Source: Bin87 sp963663945
Lineage (GTDB): Bacteria; Chloroflexota; Dehalococcoidia; Lucifugimonadales; UBA3495
NCBI GenBank assembly: GCA_963663945.1
Contig: OY760687.1
Coordinates: 2,852,001-2,916,000 of the forward strand
Reading direction: 5' to 3'
DNA: 64,000 nt
Shown: positions 25,093 through 34,394 of the stretch, piece after piece
Position numbering within the stretch: the stretch's first letter is position 1
Layout of the letters: each line of letters starts with the position of its first letter
Translations under genes and position numbers: made by a program
The notes under the pieces: model-generated
Database searches by the model: none
What the model was told of the DNA's origin: nothing
Seen by the model: only the letters and a program-made list of their open reading frames with translations

Positions 25093-26115
25093 ATGCCTTA
25101 CTACATGTACGTCGCCGTCCAGGGGGACAACAAGATCTCGGTCTTCACCGTCGATCCCGACACCGGCGGGATGACACTGCAAACCGACGTGGCCGTTGAC
25201 GGCGGCCCGTTCACCATGGGGATCAGCCCCGACCGCCGGTTCCTCTACGTGGGCTGCCGCGAGATCACGCAGCTGGTCAGCTTCGAGATCGACCAGTCCA
25301 GCGGCGGGTTGACGCAGAACGGGTCGGTTCCGCTGGACGCCTGGCCCGTCTACGTGGCCACCGACCGGAGGGGCCGCTTCGTGCTGTCGTCCTACTACCA
25401 GGGCGCACGCGTGGCGGTGCATCCCATCGGCGATGACGGTTCGGTGGGCGGCGATGCCGTCGTGTCGCTGGAGACTGCAACCGGCGCCCACGCCATGCAG
25501 ACCGACCCGACCAACGCCTACGCGTTCGTACCGCACATCGCCGGCAACGGCCCCAATTCCATCTGGCAGTACCGGTTCGACGAGAACACCGGCCAAATCA
25601 CCCCCAACTCTCCGGCCACCGTGGATCCGGAGGAGTTCCTGGGGCCACGCCACTTCTGCTTCCATCCATCGCTGGACGTCCTCTACTTCTCCAACGAGCA
25701 GGGTTGCAGCGTGAGCGCCTACAACCTGGACACTGCCAACGGCACGTTGTCGCTGTCCCAAACCGTGACCACCCTGCCGCCTGAAGGGTTCAGCGAGCGC
25801 AACACCTGCTCCCAGATCCAGATCACATCCTCGGGCAGGTTCCTGTACGCGCCCAACCGGGGCCACGACAGCATCGCCTGCTACACGGTGGACGCGGCTA
25901 CCGGCGCGCTGACCTCCAACGGCATAGTCCAGTCGGAACCGCGACCCAACGCCCTGTGCCTCGACCTGCAGGACAGGTTCATCTACTCCGCCGGTCAGGA
26001 CTCCGGCCAGATGGCCATTTTCGGCGTCGGGGATTCGGGCGAACTGTCCCGTGTGGGAACGCATCCGCTGGGCGAAGGCCCGGGCTGGATTACCATCACC
26101 GAACTACCGGGGTAG
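25093..26115 (+). CDS. lactonase-family (6-phosphogluconolactonase-like) beta-propeller
   Basis: 340 aa seven-bladed propeller of the YbhE/lactonase type: YYMYVAVQGDNKISVFTVDPDTGG, GISPDRRFLYVGCRE, GAHAMQTDPTNAYAFVPHIAGN (conserved GAHxxQxD...VPxxxxN), GPRHFCFHP, LYFSNEQGCSVSAYNLD, GRFLYAPNRGHDSIACY. Members hydrolyse 6-phosphogluconolactone or other lactones such as carboxy-muconolactone. No signal peptide. Its place behind a VOC protein suggests a lactone intermediate from ring or sugar oxidation. Confidence 0.85.
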   Translation: MPYYMYVAVQGDNKISVFTVDPDTGGMTLQTDVAVDGGPFTMGISPDRRFLYVGCREITQLVSFEIDQSSGGLTQNGSVPLDAWPVYVATDRRGRFVLSSYYQGARVAVHPIGDDGSVGGDAVVSLETATGAHAMQTDPTNAYAFVPHIAGNGPNSIWQYRFDENTGQITPNSPATVDPEEFLGPRHFCFHPSLDVLYFSNEQGCSVSAYNLDTANGTLSLSQTVTTLPPEGFSERNTCSQIQITSSGRFLYAPNRGHDSIACYTVDAATGALTSNGIVQSEPRPNALCLDLQDRFIYSAGQDSGQMAIFGVGDSGELSRVGTHPLGEGPGWITITELPG

Positions 26116-26173
26116 CGCTTTCAAACCGCCCGCGTTACGACACGGAACTCACGTTTAGAGAGGAGACAGCGTT

Positions 26174-27145
26174 ATGAGCAAGAACCACAGTATCTGCGTA
26201 GGAGCGACCGGTTTCGGCGGCGGCGTCTGGCACAGCCCCGACGGTGGCGAGAACTGGACCCGGATCCGCGACCCGTTCCCCCTGGGCAGCCAGGTACGCG
26301 CCATGGCCGTGTATCCCGACAACCCCAATCGCATCCTGGCCGGAGCCGACAACGGCATCTACCGGAGCGAGGACAAGGGCGCCTCCTGGGAAAAACTCTG
26401 GTCTCCCATGGACGGAGTGCCCATCTGGTCCATCGCGATTGACCCCGAGGACACCGACACCGTCTTCGTGGGAATCAAGCCGGCAGCGCTGTTCCGGTCG
26501 CGAGACGATGGCGCAAGCTGGACCAAGCTCTCCGTTCAGATGGCCCAGGAATGCCACATCGGTCCGCCGATGGTGACCATGCTGATGGTGGACCCGAAGG
26601 ATCACCGCACGGTCTGGGCCGGCGTTGAGGTGGACGGGGTTTACCGCAGCCTCGACAGCGGCGACACCTGGACCCACGTCGAGGGCGGGGTCCACCCTGA
26701 CATCCACGGCATGGCCATCGGCCTGGGCGAACCCAATCGGGTGCTGGCCAGCACGCCCCGGGAAATCTACGCCACCACTGACATGGGCGAAAGCTGGGAG
26801 TCGGTGGTGACCACCGACCAGTTCGTTCTGCCCTACAGCCGAGGCATCGCCGTCAAGCCCGATGACCCCAACGTGATCTTCGCCGGCGTGGGCGACACGG
26901 CCATCGGCGGCGCCGGCGCCATCCAGCGCTCGACGGACGCGGGCCAGACCTGGGAGCGGCGTCCGCTGCCGGTGGAGCCCAATTCCAACATCTGGCAGTT
27001 CGCCACTCATCCGGCGGACCCCGATTTCGTCGTGGCCTCCAGCCTCATGGGCGAGCTTTACTCCAGCGACGACGCCGGAGACTCGTGGGTCAAGGTGAAC
27101 CGTGAGTTCACTGAAGTGGGCGCAGTGGTATGGGTGCCCAACTGA
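26174..27145 (+). CDS. BNR/sialidase-like repeat (VPS10-type) beta-propeller
   Basis: 323 aa with repeated Asp boxes (S-x-D-x-G-x-T/S-W): SPDGGENW, SEDKGASW, SRDDGASW, SLDSGDTW, TTDMGESW, STDAGQTW and SSDDAGDSW. Each is followed by a blade of the type VYPDNPNRILAGADNGIYRS. No signal peptide and no catalytic Arg triad of sialidases, so an enzymatic role is not supported. Last gene of the VOC-lactonase operon. Confidence 0.85.
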   Translation: MSKNHSICVGATGFGGGVWHSPDGGENWTRIRDPFPLGSQVRAMAVYPDNPNRILAGADNGIYRSEDKGASWEKLWSPMDGVPIWSIAIDPEDTDTVFVGIKPAALFRSRDDGASWTKLSVQMAQECHIGPPMVTMLMVDPKDHRTVWAGVEVDGVYRSLDSGDTWTHVEGGVHPDIHGMAIGLGEPNRVLASTPREIYATTDMGESWESVVTTDQFVLPYSRGIAVKPDDPNVIFAGVGDTAIGGAGAIQRSTDAGQTWERRPLPVEPNSNIWQFATHPADPDFVVASSLMGELYSSDDAGDSWVKVNREFTEVGAVVWVPN

Positions 27146-27389
27146 TCCCTCTTTCAGATGAAACATACCAGTCTCCGGCTGGAGACTATCGCGGCGGCGA
27201 GGCCATGGTCTCGCCCCCGCGCGCATTCGGAGCCAATCCTGCGCACGATGTGACGCCCAAACGCTATATCGCATGGCTTCAGGTATCGATAGGTTGAATA
27301 ATTGGAGTACAATGCGCGCATAACCGCAAGGTGAACATCAGGTTTCGACGCCGTGCCAGCCCGATGTTTGACTCGGCCGGAGTCCCTAT

Positions 27390-28796
27390 ATGTCAACCAA
27401 CCCAGCGCCGCAGCCCAACTTTTTCGCCCAAAGGGCGCATCGGTTCCTGGCGGCACTGGTTTTTCGAGACTTTCGCTTCCTCGCCTTCTCCACGTTGTGC
27501 AGCAGCAGCGGCGCGTGGGCGTTGATCGTGGCCCGTGGAGCGTGGGTCTATAGCATCCCCGAGTTGCAGGGAACCCAGGGACTGTGGGTTGGACTGATCA
27601 CCTTTGCGGCCATGTCGCCGCGTTTCTTTGCCACCCCGTTCATCGGCTACCTGGCAGACAAGATGACTCGCAAGACCCTGCTGCAATGGGTCTACGCGCT
27701 CCAGATTGGCCAGGCGTCCGTCATGGCCATCCTGGTGATGATCGGCATCAGCAACCCGTGGTACGTGGTGGCGCTCGCGATCATCAACGGGACATTGCGC
27801 TCCACGCAGATGACCGCATCCCAGTCCCTGACCCCCAACCTCGTGGACCGGGACCGCCTGCCCAACGCGGTTGCCCTGAACCAGGCCATGCAGCAGGGAT
27901 CGCGCGCCGTGGGTCCGGCCATCCTGCTGGCGATTTCGGTCACGGTGGGCAGCAGCGCCATATTCGGATCCGGCGGTGTCTCGTTCTCCCTGGAGAACCT
28001 GGTCGTCACCCTGGGCACGTCCGCGATTGTGTTCTGGGCGTGCGCGGCTTTCTACCTCATGGCTTTGACATCCGCTCTCAACATCAGGACCGTTTCGACC
28101 GGTGTAGTCGACCGGCGGCGCAGTTTCTGGGCCAACGCGGTTGCCGGATTCACCTACATCTACAGCACGCCGCTGGTTTTCGGGATTCTCATGATGGCGC
28201 TTGCACACTGCGTCCTGGTGATGTCCTTCGAGTCCATGCTGCCACCCCTGGCGTTGGAGAAACTCTCTCCGGACGGGATCACGTTCAACGCCAACGACGT
28301 TTACGCCCTGATGGCCGCGCTCGGTATCGGCGCGCTGTTCTCATCGTTGTTCGTGGGCGGCATCGTCAATCACATGACGCGGGGCAAGGTATTCCTTTTG
28401 CTGGGCTTCACCAGCAGCCTGACGCCAATCGGTATGGGGTTGTCGTCCCAAACCGGCATTTCCGTGATCGCCGCGGTCATGATGGGCCTGGGCACCTCGG
28501 GCTTCATGACCATCACCCACACCGTCATCCAGTCGGTCGTTCCCGACGATATCCGGGGACGAGTTTCTGCTGCCTACTCCATGCACATCGGCGGCAGCAT
28601 GGCCTTCGCCAACCTGCTCTACGGACGGCTGGCGGACTTCTGGTCCGCGGGTTTGGTCATGTCAGTGGCCGGCGCTGCGTTCACGCTGGTGGTCGTCGGC
28701 ACGGTGGTCGGCAGCGGCTTCTGGCGCGACATCTACTTCCGGGGTACGGCGCGACCGGTGGCCGCCGCTGCCAGCCCGGCGGGTGGCAACGACTAA
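27390..28796 (+). CDS. MFS transporter (EntS/MFS_3-type exporter, copy 1)
   Basis: 468 aa, about 12 TM helices, with the family's FRFLAFST entry motif and GYLADKMTRK cytoplasmic loop (A-motif, between TM2 and TM3). MFS_3 members export siderophores, macrolides and other small molecules. Monocistronic, convergent with a second MFS of the same subfamily. Start at ATG 27390 with GGAG 8 nt upstream. Confidence 0.92.
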   Translation: MSTNPAPQPNFFAQRAHRFLAALVFRDFRFLAFSTLCSSSGAWALIVARGAWVYSIPELQGTQGLWVGLITFAAMSPRFFATPFIGYLADKMTRKTLLQWVYALQIGQASVMAILVMIGISNPWYVVALAIINGTLRSTQMTASQSLTPNLVDRDRLPNAVALNQAMQQGSRAVGPAILLAISVTVGSSAIFGSGGVSFSLENLVVTLGTSAIVFWACAAFYLMALTSALNIRTVSTGVVDRRRSFWANAVAGFTYIYSTPLVFGILMMALAHCVLVMSFESMLPPLALEKLSPDGITFNANDVYALMAALGIGALFSSLFVGGIVNHMTRGKVFLLLGFTSSLTPIGMGLSSQTGISVIAAVMMGLGTSGFMTITHTVIQSVVPDDIRGRVSAAYSMHIGGSMAFANLLYGRLADFWSAGLVMSVAGAAFTLVVVGTVVGSGFWRDIYFRGTARPVAAAASPAGGND

Positions 28797-28798
28797 CT

Positions 28799-28826
28799 GG
28801 AACCGACCCATCAGGGCGTCGGTTCC
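28799..28826. terminator. hairpin between convergent MFS genes
   Basis: 9-bp perfect stem (28799-28807 with 28818-28826), 10-nt loop, no T-tract; may act in both directions. Confidence 0.45.
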
Positions 28827-28858
28827 GTCGAGCCCTGTTCAGCGCAACTGCGGCTCAC

Positions 28859-30178
28859 CTATGCGGCCGGGGTCGAGGCCAGATGCCGTCCCGCCGCCCG
28901 TCCCAGCCCGAACCATAGCGTCACCAGCAGGCACAGGCCGGCGGCTATGCTGATGGCTGCGGACCAACCCATCCAACCGGCGGCGGCCGCCAGCGGCAGC
29001 GCCCCCAGGTTATGGAACCCCGGCGTGAAGTGCAACACGCCCATCACCCTTCCCCGTATCTCGGCCGGCGTCGACAGTTGCAGGATCGTGGTGGCCAGTG
29101 GCCACACCGTTCCCAGGCTCAAAACGCCCAACAGCAGAAACAGCGACCACGAAACCCAGAACCAGTTCGACCATGCGAACAGCGTCAGACAGGCGCAGAA
29201 CGATACCAGGCAGACCAGCAGCCAACGGTACAGCCAGGCCCGGTGCATGAAGGTGATGCTCAGGTTCCCCAACAGCGAGCCGACGCCCGACGCCAGCAAC
29301 AGCAGGCCGGCCCCGGACGCCTCGGTGCCCAGGTGGTCCTTGGCGAAGGCCGGGATCACTGCCAGGTGGCTCATCCCGAACCCGCCCCACGCGCAGGCCA
29401 GCACCAGGACGGTGAGCAGCACCGGCGAACGCCAGATTTGGACCATCCCGTCCGTAAAGTTCCGCAGAATCGGCTGGGATGCCGGTCTCGAATCGCGTGG
29501 CATGGGGCGGATCCTCGACACGCACACCACGCTGATCGCGTAGCAGGCCACGTTCGCCAGGAGCGCGGCGCTGATGCTCCAGTGGTCAATTACCGCGCCC
29601 ACCAGCGGCGGCCCGACTATCCTCCCGATATGCACCGCCGCATTGAAATGGGCCACCGCGTCCAGCAGGGTGCGCTGGTCCACCAGATCGGCAACCATTG
29701 CCACCCGCGCCGGCTGGTTCAGCGCCTGTAACGAACCCAACAGCGCGGCCGCCACATAGACGTGCCAGACGGCGATAACGCCGGCCAATGACAGCGCCGC
29801 CAGCGCCGAAATCGACACCCCCACCGCCAACTGGATCGTTATCAGCAACCGCTTGCGGTCGACTCGATCAGCGATCACCCCACCAACCATGAGCAGGCCG
29901 ACGTTGGGCAAACCGTAAAGGAACAGCGTCAGACCCACCTTGGTGCTCGATCCGCTGACCTCCAGCACCAGCCAGCTCAGAACGAGCATCTGCGCCCCCT
30001 GGGAGAGGGCTTGGGTCGCCGACCCGGTCCAATACCACCGGAAGTTGTACGAGCGCCACGGGCTCAATATCCGTGAGGCATAGGACGCCGCACGGCCCCG
30101 TGGTGGCTGGGCTTCTAACAAGATCCAGACCGGGCGTTGGACGTTGCCCGGGACTCCGACCGCTGCCCGACTCGCCAA
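28859..30178 (-). CDS. MFS transporter (MFS_3-type exporter, copy 2)
   Basis: About 430 aa, 12 TM helices. NFRWYWTGSATQALSQGAQMLVLSWLVLEV first helix, GVIADRVDRKRLL A-motif loop, LNQPARVAMVADLV in TM4-5. Start uncertain: the listed start is a TTG without a good ribosome site; another TTG about 20 codons downstream would still keep all TM helices. Convergent with copy 1 although both belong to the same exporter subfamily. Confidence 0.85.
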   Translation of the reverse strand: MASRAAVGVPGNVQRPVWILLEAQPPRGRAASYASRILSPWRSYNFRWYWTGSATQALSQGAQMLVLSWLVLEVSGSSTKVGLTLFLYGLPNVGLLMVGGVIADRVDRKRLLITIQLAVGVSISALAALSLAGVIAVWHVYVAAALLGSLQALNQPARVAMVADLVDQRTLLDAVAHFNAAVHIGRIVGPPLVGAVIDHWSISAALLANVACYAISVVCVSRIRPMPRDSRPASQPILRNFTDGMVQIWRSPVLLTVLVLACAWGGFGMSHLAVIPAFAKDHLGTEASGAGLLLLASGVGSLLGNLSITFMHRAWLYRWLLVCLVSFCACLTLFAWSNWFWVSWSLFLLLGVLSLGTVWPLATTILQLSTPAEIRGRVMGVLHFTPGFHNLGALPLAAAAGWMGWSAAISIAAGLCLLVTLWFGLGRAAGRHLASTPAA

Positions 30179-30307
30179 ACAGGCGACGAGGTGCGCAATA
30201 GATTGACCACCCCGCGATTGTAATCCATTCCGACCAGGCCAGCCCCGGGTTATCGAATGGTGTTTGTGTTATGTCGAACCGGGCGAAGTCCGGGGCGTAC
30301 GCCCTCG

Positions 30308-30435
30308 TTACATATCTCCAACCATCGATTTGGCTCGACTGACCGGCGTTTCCGGTTGGGGTCGATTTCAGCCGAGTGGCGCCGCCGTGGTGATCCCTGA
30401 CTCATGGATCGGGACAATCGACTTGGGATATGTAA
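30308..30435. ncRNA. multibranched structured element, possible ncRNA or DNA repeat
   Basis: Long-range pairing over 128 nt: outer stem TTACATATC/GATATGTAA (30308-30316 with 30427-30435) continued by CCAA/TTGG and CGATT/AATCG (30326-30330 with 30416-30420), 18 bp in all. Inside are hairpin GGCT-CGAC-ACCGG (30332-30346) closing with CCGGT, GTCG and AGCC (30352-30373), and a small GATCC/GGATC hairpin (30392-30410). No ORF fits. Strand undetermined. It does not match a riboswitch I recognise. Confidence 0.45.
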
Positions 30436-30452
30436 TTTCACAATAGAAAACA

Positions 30453-30481
30453 TTGACGGATTGAACCATTCGGGCTAGCAT
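30453..30481 (+). promoter_or_regulatory. candidate promoter for the DUF1800 operon
   Basis: TTGACG (30453-30458), 17-nt spacer, TAGCAT (30476-30481), leaving a 5'UTR of about 150 nt before ATG 30635. The 30179-30634 gap holds this, the structured element above, and no gene I can support. Confidence 0.4.
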
Positions 30482-30634
30482 GGCGAACAAATTAACGAAA
30501 TGCTGCCAACCGCCGTAACGTGCCCGAAGAAACGGCAGTTTCAACACGTCCCGGCGCCAACCCCGGTAGGAACAGAAACTCCCGGGTAGTTGGTAGTCAT
30601 TCGGGTCAAATACGCGGATTCAGGAGGTAACAGG

Positions 30635-32041
30635 ATGGCAGAAAAAGACATTGCTTTGATGGCGCACCTCATGCGCCGCGCCGGGTTTGGAGCGACCTAT
30701 GAGGAGCTTGAGGCGCGCGCCGCCAATGGCTACGAGGCCACGGTGGAGGAGTTGCTCAATCCGGAGAGCCAACCGGCCATTCAGGATGACATCCTGATGC
30801 GCTACCAGCCGCAGTGGGTGTCCAAGGCCGGCCTCGAAGGCCAGCAGGAAGAGTGGACCTACCGGATGATCAACACCAAGCGGCCGCTTGAAGAGAAGAT
30901 CGCCCTGTTCTGGCACCACATTTTCTGCACCGGCCACGCCAAGTGCGAGTATCCGAAGCAACAGAATATTGAGCTCGATATGTTCCGCACCCTGGGGTTC
31001 GGCAACTTCGAGCACCTGCTCATGGGCCTGTCCACCGACCCGGCAATGGTGTTCTATCTGGACAACTGCATGAGCCACAAGGACGCCATCAACGAGAACT
31101 GGGGCCGTGAGCTGCTGGAACTCTTCTCCCTGGGCGTCGGGATGGATGGCGAGGCCAACTACTCCGAGGACGATGTAAAGGAGGCCGCCCGGGCGTTCAC
31201 CGGGTGGACGGTGACGAATTCCGTCCCGCGGTATCCGTACGGCAAGTACGAGGCCGCCTTCATCTACGATCCGTCCGACCACGACTACACGGACAAGACG
31301 TTCCTGGGTGAGACTGGCAACTTCAACGGCGAGGACATCGTCAAGATAGTCGCCCGGCAGCCGGCAGCCGCCCGGTTCGTCGCCCGGCACATGTACAACT
31401 TCTTCGTCGCCGACGAGCCGCAGGTTCCCGCCTGGCAGAACACGCCGCCGCGCGACCCCGAAGCCATCAAGATGCTGGAAGACGAGTACTTCCGCTCCGG
31501 CTACGACATCCGGTCGATGCTGCGCGTGCTGTTCAACTCCGACTTCTTCAAGAACGCCCAGTTCGAGAAGGTGAAGAGCCCCACCGAGACCGTCGTGGGC
31601 ACCATGCGCCTGGTTGGCGACTTCGACATGCCCCGGCCCGGCCTGAACGCCATGACCCTGACCATTCGCTACATGGGCCAGGACCTGCTCAACCCACCCA
31701 CCGTGGAAGGTTGGCACACCGGTCGTGAGTGGATCGACAGCGGCACCCTGGTGGAACGCATCAACTTCACCGCCGACGCGGTGGGCGACACTTCGCATCG
31801 CGGCGTGCAGGCGATCATCAACCGCCTGGGCTCCGAGGGCGACACCATTTCGTCCGAGCGTTTGGTGGACGGCTGCCTGCAGTTGCTGGGCCACTATCAG
31901 TTGGCCGATGTCACCCGCAACGAGCTCGTTGCGTTGGCCAACAGCGAAGGCGAGCTGCGGACCGGCACCGACGAGTTCGGCCAGCGGGTCGGACAGATGC
32001 TGCAGTCCATCGTGGCGACCACCGAGTACCTGTTCGAGTAA
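30635..32041 (+). CDS. DUF1800 family protein
   Basis: 468 aa. Typical opening LMRRAGFGAT(Y)EEL and WRHHIFC-like metal region (ALFWHHIFCTGHAKC), LFSLGVGMDGEANYSEDDVKEAARAFTGW, KTFLGETGNFNGEDIV, FVARHMYNFFVADEP. Function unknown; almost always encoded with DUF1501, as here (18-bp gap). Most homologues carry export signals; this one has none. AGGAGGT before ATG 30635 fixes the start. Confidence 0.9.
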   Translation: MAEKDIALMAHLMRRAGFGATYEELEARAANGYEATVEELLNPESQPAIQDDILMRYQPQWVSKAGLEGQQEEWTYRMINTKRPLEEKIALFWHHIFCTGHAKCEYPKQQNIELDMFRTLGFGNFEHLLMGLSTDPAMVFYLDNCMSHKDAINENWGRELLELFSLGVGMDGEANYSEDDVKEAARAFTGWTVTNSVPRYPYGKYEAAFIYDPSDHDYTDKTFLGETGNFNGEDIVKIVARQPAAARFVARHMYNFFVADEPQVPAWQNTPPRDPEAIKMLEDEYFRSGYDIRSMLRVLFNSDFFKNAQFEKVKSPTETVVGTMRLVGDFDMPRPGLNAMTLTIRYMGQDLLNPPTVEGWHTGREWIDSGTLVERINFTADAVGDTSHRGVQAIINRLGSEGDTISSERLVDGCLQLLGHYQLADVTRNELVALANSEGELRTGTDEFGQRVGQMLQSIVATTEYLFE

Positions 32042-32059
32042 AGCAATAGGGGGAATGAT

Positions 32060-33193
32060 ATGACATCCACCAAGAAAGATCCGGTGCTGGTGGTCCTCCA
32101 GTTGTCGGGGGGCAACGACGCCCTGAACACCATCGTCCCGTACGGTGATCCCCTCTACCTGGACAACCGGCCCAACGTGCGGATACCTGTCGACCAGGTT
32201 CTGCCTATCACCGACCGCGTCGGGTTCAACCCGGCAATGGCGCCCATGAAGCGTCTCTACGACGACGGCAAGGTCGCGGTCATCCAGGGTGTGGGGTATC
32301 CCGCTCCCAGTCGCTCGCACTTCCGCTCCATGGACATTTGGCATACCTGTGAGCCGGACAAGGTCGGAGACGAAGGCTGGTTGGGTCGCGCCATACGCGA
32401 CATCGACCCGCAGAAGGAAAACGTCCTGACCGCCGTCAACTTCGGCCGCGGTCTCCCCAGGTCGCTGGTGGCACCCGGTGTCCCGGTGGCCTCGGTGGGC
32501 AACCTGGAAACCTACGGCGTGCTCACCGGCATCGAGATCGAGGAGCAGCGCACCAAGGCGTTGGACGTGTTCTCACGGGTCTACTCGCCGATGCTGGGCC
32601 AGGGCCCGGTCCTGGACTACTTCGCCCAGACTGGTCTCGACGCCCTCGAAGGCGCCGACATCCTGAGCACCGCGCCCGCCATGTACTCTTCATCCGTTGA
32701 GTACGGCAACGACACCGTGGCGCAGTACATGCGGAACATCGCGCAGACGCACCTGGCCGGCTTCGGCACCCGGGTGTTCTACACCACCGCGCCGTACAAC
32801 AGCTTCGACACCCACGCCGGCGAGTTGGCCAACCACACCCGCCTGTGGACGGAGACATCCCACGCCATCGCCGACTTCTACGACGACCTGAAGGAGCACA
32901 ACGCCGGCGACGAAGTCGTGCTGCTGGTCTTCACCGAGTTCGGCCGCCGTGTCCATGACAACGGCTCCGGCACCGACCACGGCTCTGGCGGCGTCGCCTT
33001 CATCGTGGGCGAGAACGTCAATGGCGGCCTGTACGGCGAATATCCGTCGCTGGAGGAAAACCAGTTGCTGGAGGGCGACCTGCACTTCAACAACGACTTC
33101 CGCGGCCTCTATTCCACCCTGCTGGAGAAGTGGATGGGTCTGGATGCCCAGCCCATCGTGAACGGCTCCTTCGAGCAGATGGACTTCATTTAG
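32060..33193 (+). CDS. DUF1501 family protein (sulfatase/phosphatase-fold)
   Basis: 377 aa. VLVVLQLSGGNDALNTIVPYGDPLY opening, HFRSMDIWHT, SFDTHAGELANHTRLW, VVLLVFTEFGRRVHDNGSGTDHGSGG: the conserved alkaline-phosphatase-like metal residues (D in GGND, H in DTH, E/F-G-R and T-D-H-G). Usually begins with a Tat signal; this copy starts directly at the domain, so it is probably cytosolic or exported with a partner. Middle gene of DUF1800-DUF1501-NHL operon. Confidence 0.9.
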   Translation: MTSTKKDPVLVVLQLSGGNDALNTIVPYGDPLYLDNRPNVRIPVDQVLPITDRVGFNPAMAPMKRLYDDGKVAVIQGVGYPAPSRSHFRSMDIWHTCEPDKVGDEGWLGRAIRDIDPQKENVLTAVNFGRGLPRSLVAPGVPVASVGNLETYGVLTGIEIEEQRTKALDVFSRVYSPMLGQGPVLDYFAQTGLDALEGADILSTAPAMYSSSVEYGNDTVAQYMRNIAQTHLAGFGTRVFYTTAPYNSFDTHAGELANHTRLWTETSHAIADFYDDLKEHNAGDEVVLLVFTEFGRRVHDNGSGTDHGSGGVAFIVGENVNGGLYGEYPSLEENQLLEGDLHFNNDFRGLYSTLLEKWMGLDAQPIVNGSFEQMDFI

Positions 33194-33213
33194 CCCGACG
33201 CAGGGAGGCAATT

Positions 33214-34248
33214 ATGGTTACAGCTCAAAGAATTTCCCACGTCCAGCTGCAGTACAGCCACACCATCGGCCGTGGCGAGCAGTTCGGGCCCGGGTTCACC
33301 TATCCCATCCACATGGCTCTCGGCGAAGACGACCTGATGTACGTGCTGTGCCGGTCCTCTGAGTACCGGCCGGAGGGTACCCGCATCACGGTCTGCACCG
33401 TTGACGAGGAATACGTCAACGCCTTCGCTCGCGGTGTGCCGCAGCAGGGTCCCCACGAGTACAACTTCGAGGACGGCTCCCTGGTCTGGCCCGTAAACGT
33501 GGCCATCTCCAGCGACGGCACCGTCTACGTTTCCGACGAGTGGCTCCACCGCATCTCGATGTTCACCCGCGACGGTGAGTTCATCGGCAAGTGGCAGGAG
33601 AACGTCGGCAGCGGCGACGGCCAACTGGACCGCCCGGCCGGCCTCGCCGTCGACGCGGACAACAACGTCTGGGTCGTGGATGGCAACAACCACCGCGTCC
33701 AGAAGTTCACCCCGGATGGCAAGTTCCTGGCGAAGTTCGGGAGCTATGGCTCCGGCGACGGCGAGCTCGACTCGCCCTGGGGCATCGACATCGACCACCA
33801 GGGCAACATCTTCATCGCCGACTGGCGCAACGACCGGATCCAGAAGTTCACCGCGGACGGACGATTCCTGATGAAGTTCGGCTCCTCCGGCTCCGGCGAC
33901 GGCGAGTTCAACCGACCCGCCGACGTCGCGGTGGACCGTGACGGGATCATCTACGTCGCGGACTGGCTGAACAACCGTCTGCAGATCTTCGATCCGGACG
34001 GAAACTTCTGCGGCGAGAAGACCGGCGATGCCACTGTCTCCAAGTGGGGCAAGGACAAGCTGGACGCCAACCCCGAGATGTGGGGCGAGCGCGAGCGCGC
34101 GCCCGGCCTCGAGCGGGAGAAGGATTTCTGGGCGCCCACCGGCGTCACGGTTGACGACATGAACCGCGTGTTCGTGTGCGAAGGACCGCGCAACCGCATC
34201 CAGGTTTACCGGAAGCAGTCACCCATGTTCATGGGGCCGCGCCTGTAA
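33214..34248 (+). CDS. NHL-repeat six-bladed beta-propeller protein
   Basis: 344 aa. Consecutive NHL blades: GSGDGQLDRPAGLAVDADNNVWVVDGNNHRVQKF, GSGDGELDSPWGIDIDHQGNIFIADWRNDRIQKF, GSGDGEFNRPADVAVDRDGIIYVADWLNNRLQIF, then a final GVTVDDMNRVFVCEGPRNRIQVY blade. No signal peptide. May bind a ligand or protein or act as a lactonase-like hydrolase; not resolved. 20 bp after the DUF1501 stop. Confidence 0.88.
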   Translation: MVTAQRISHVQLQYSHTIGRGEQFGPGFTYPIHMALGEDDLMYVLCRSSEYRPEGTRITVCTVDEEYVNAFARGVPQQGPHEYNFEDGSLVWPVNVAISSDGTVYVSDEWLHRISMFTRDGEFIGKWQENVGSGDGQLDRPAGLAVDADNNVWVVDGNNHRVQKFTPDGKFLAKFGSYGSGDGELDSPWGIDIDHQGNIFIADWRNDRIQKFTADGRFLMKFGSSGSGDGEFNRPADVAVDRDGIIYVADWLNNRLQIFDPDGNFCGEKTGDATVSKWGKDKLDANPEMWGERERAPGLEREKDFWAPTGVTVDDMNRVFVCEGPRNRIQVYRKQSPMFMGPRL

Positions 34249-34271
34249 AGCCTGACCGCATCGGACGGCGT

Positions 34272-34338
34272 CGGGGCCCCCGCTCCGGCCGGACCACAAC
34301 CGGATTGACCGGCGGTTCGGCTATGGACGGGGGCCCCG
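34272..34338 (+). terminator. GC-rich stem-loop closing the DUF1800 operon
   Basis: Perfect 11-bp stem (34272-34282 with 34328-34338) enclosing a second CCGG-based hairpin. No T-tract. Confidence 0.5.
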
Positions 34339-34394
34339 TCACGTGATATTACGATTGACTCGTGAGAATTCGATCCCGGGAGGCGGCCTGAGAC

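Noticed and set aside
30250..30453. Small ORFs inside the structured element (both strands)
   Set aside because: No ribosome site, no family match; secondary structure explains the sequence better.
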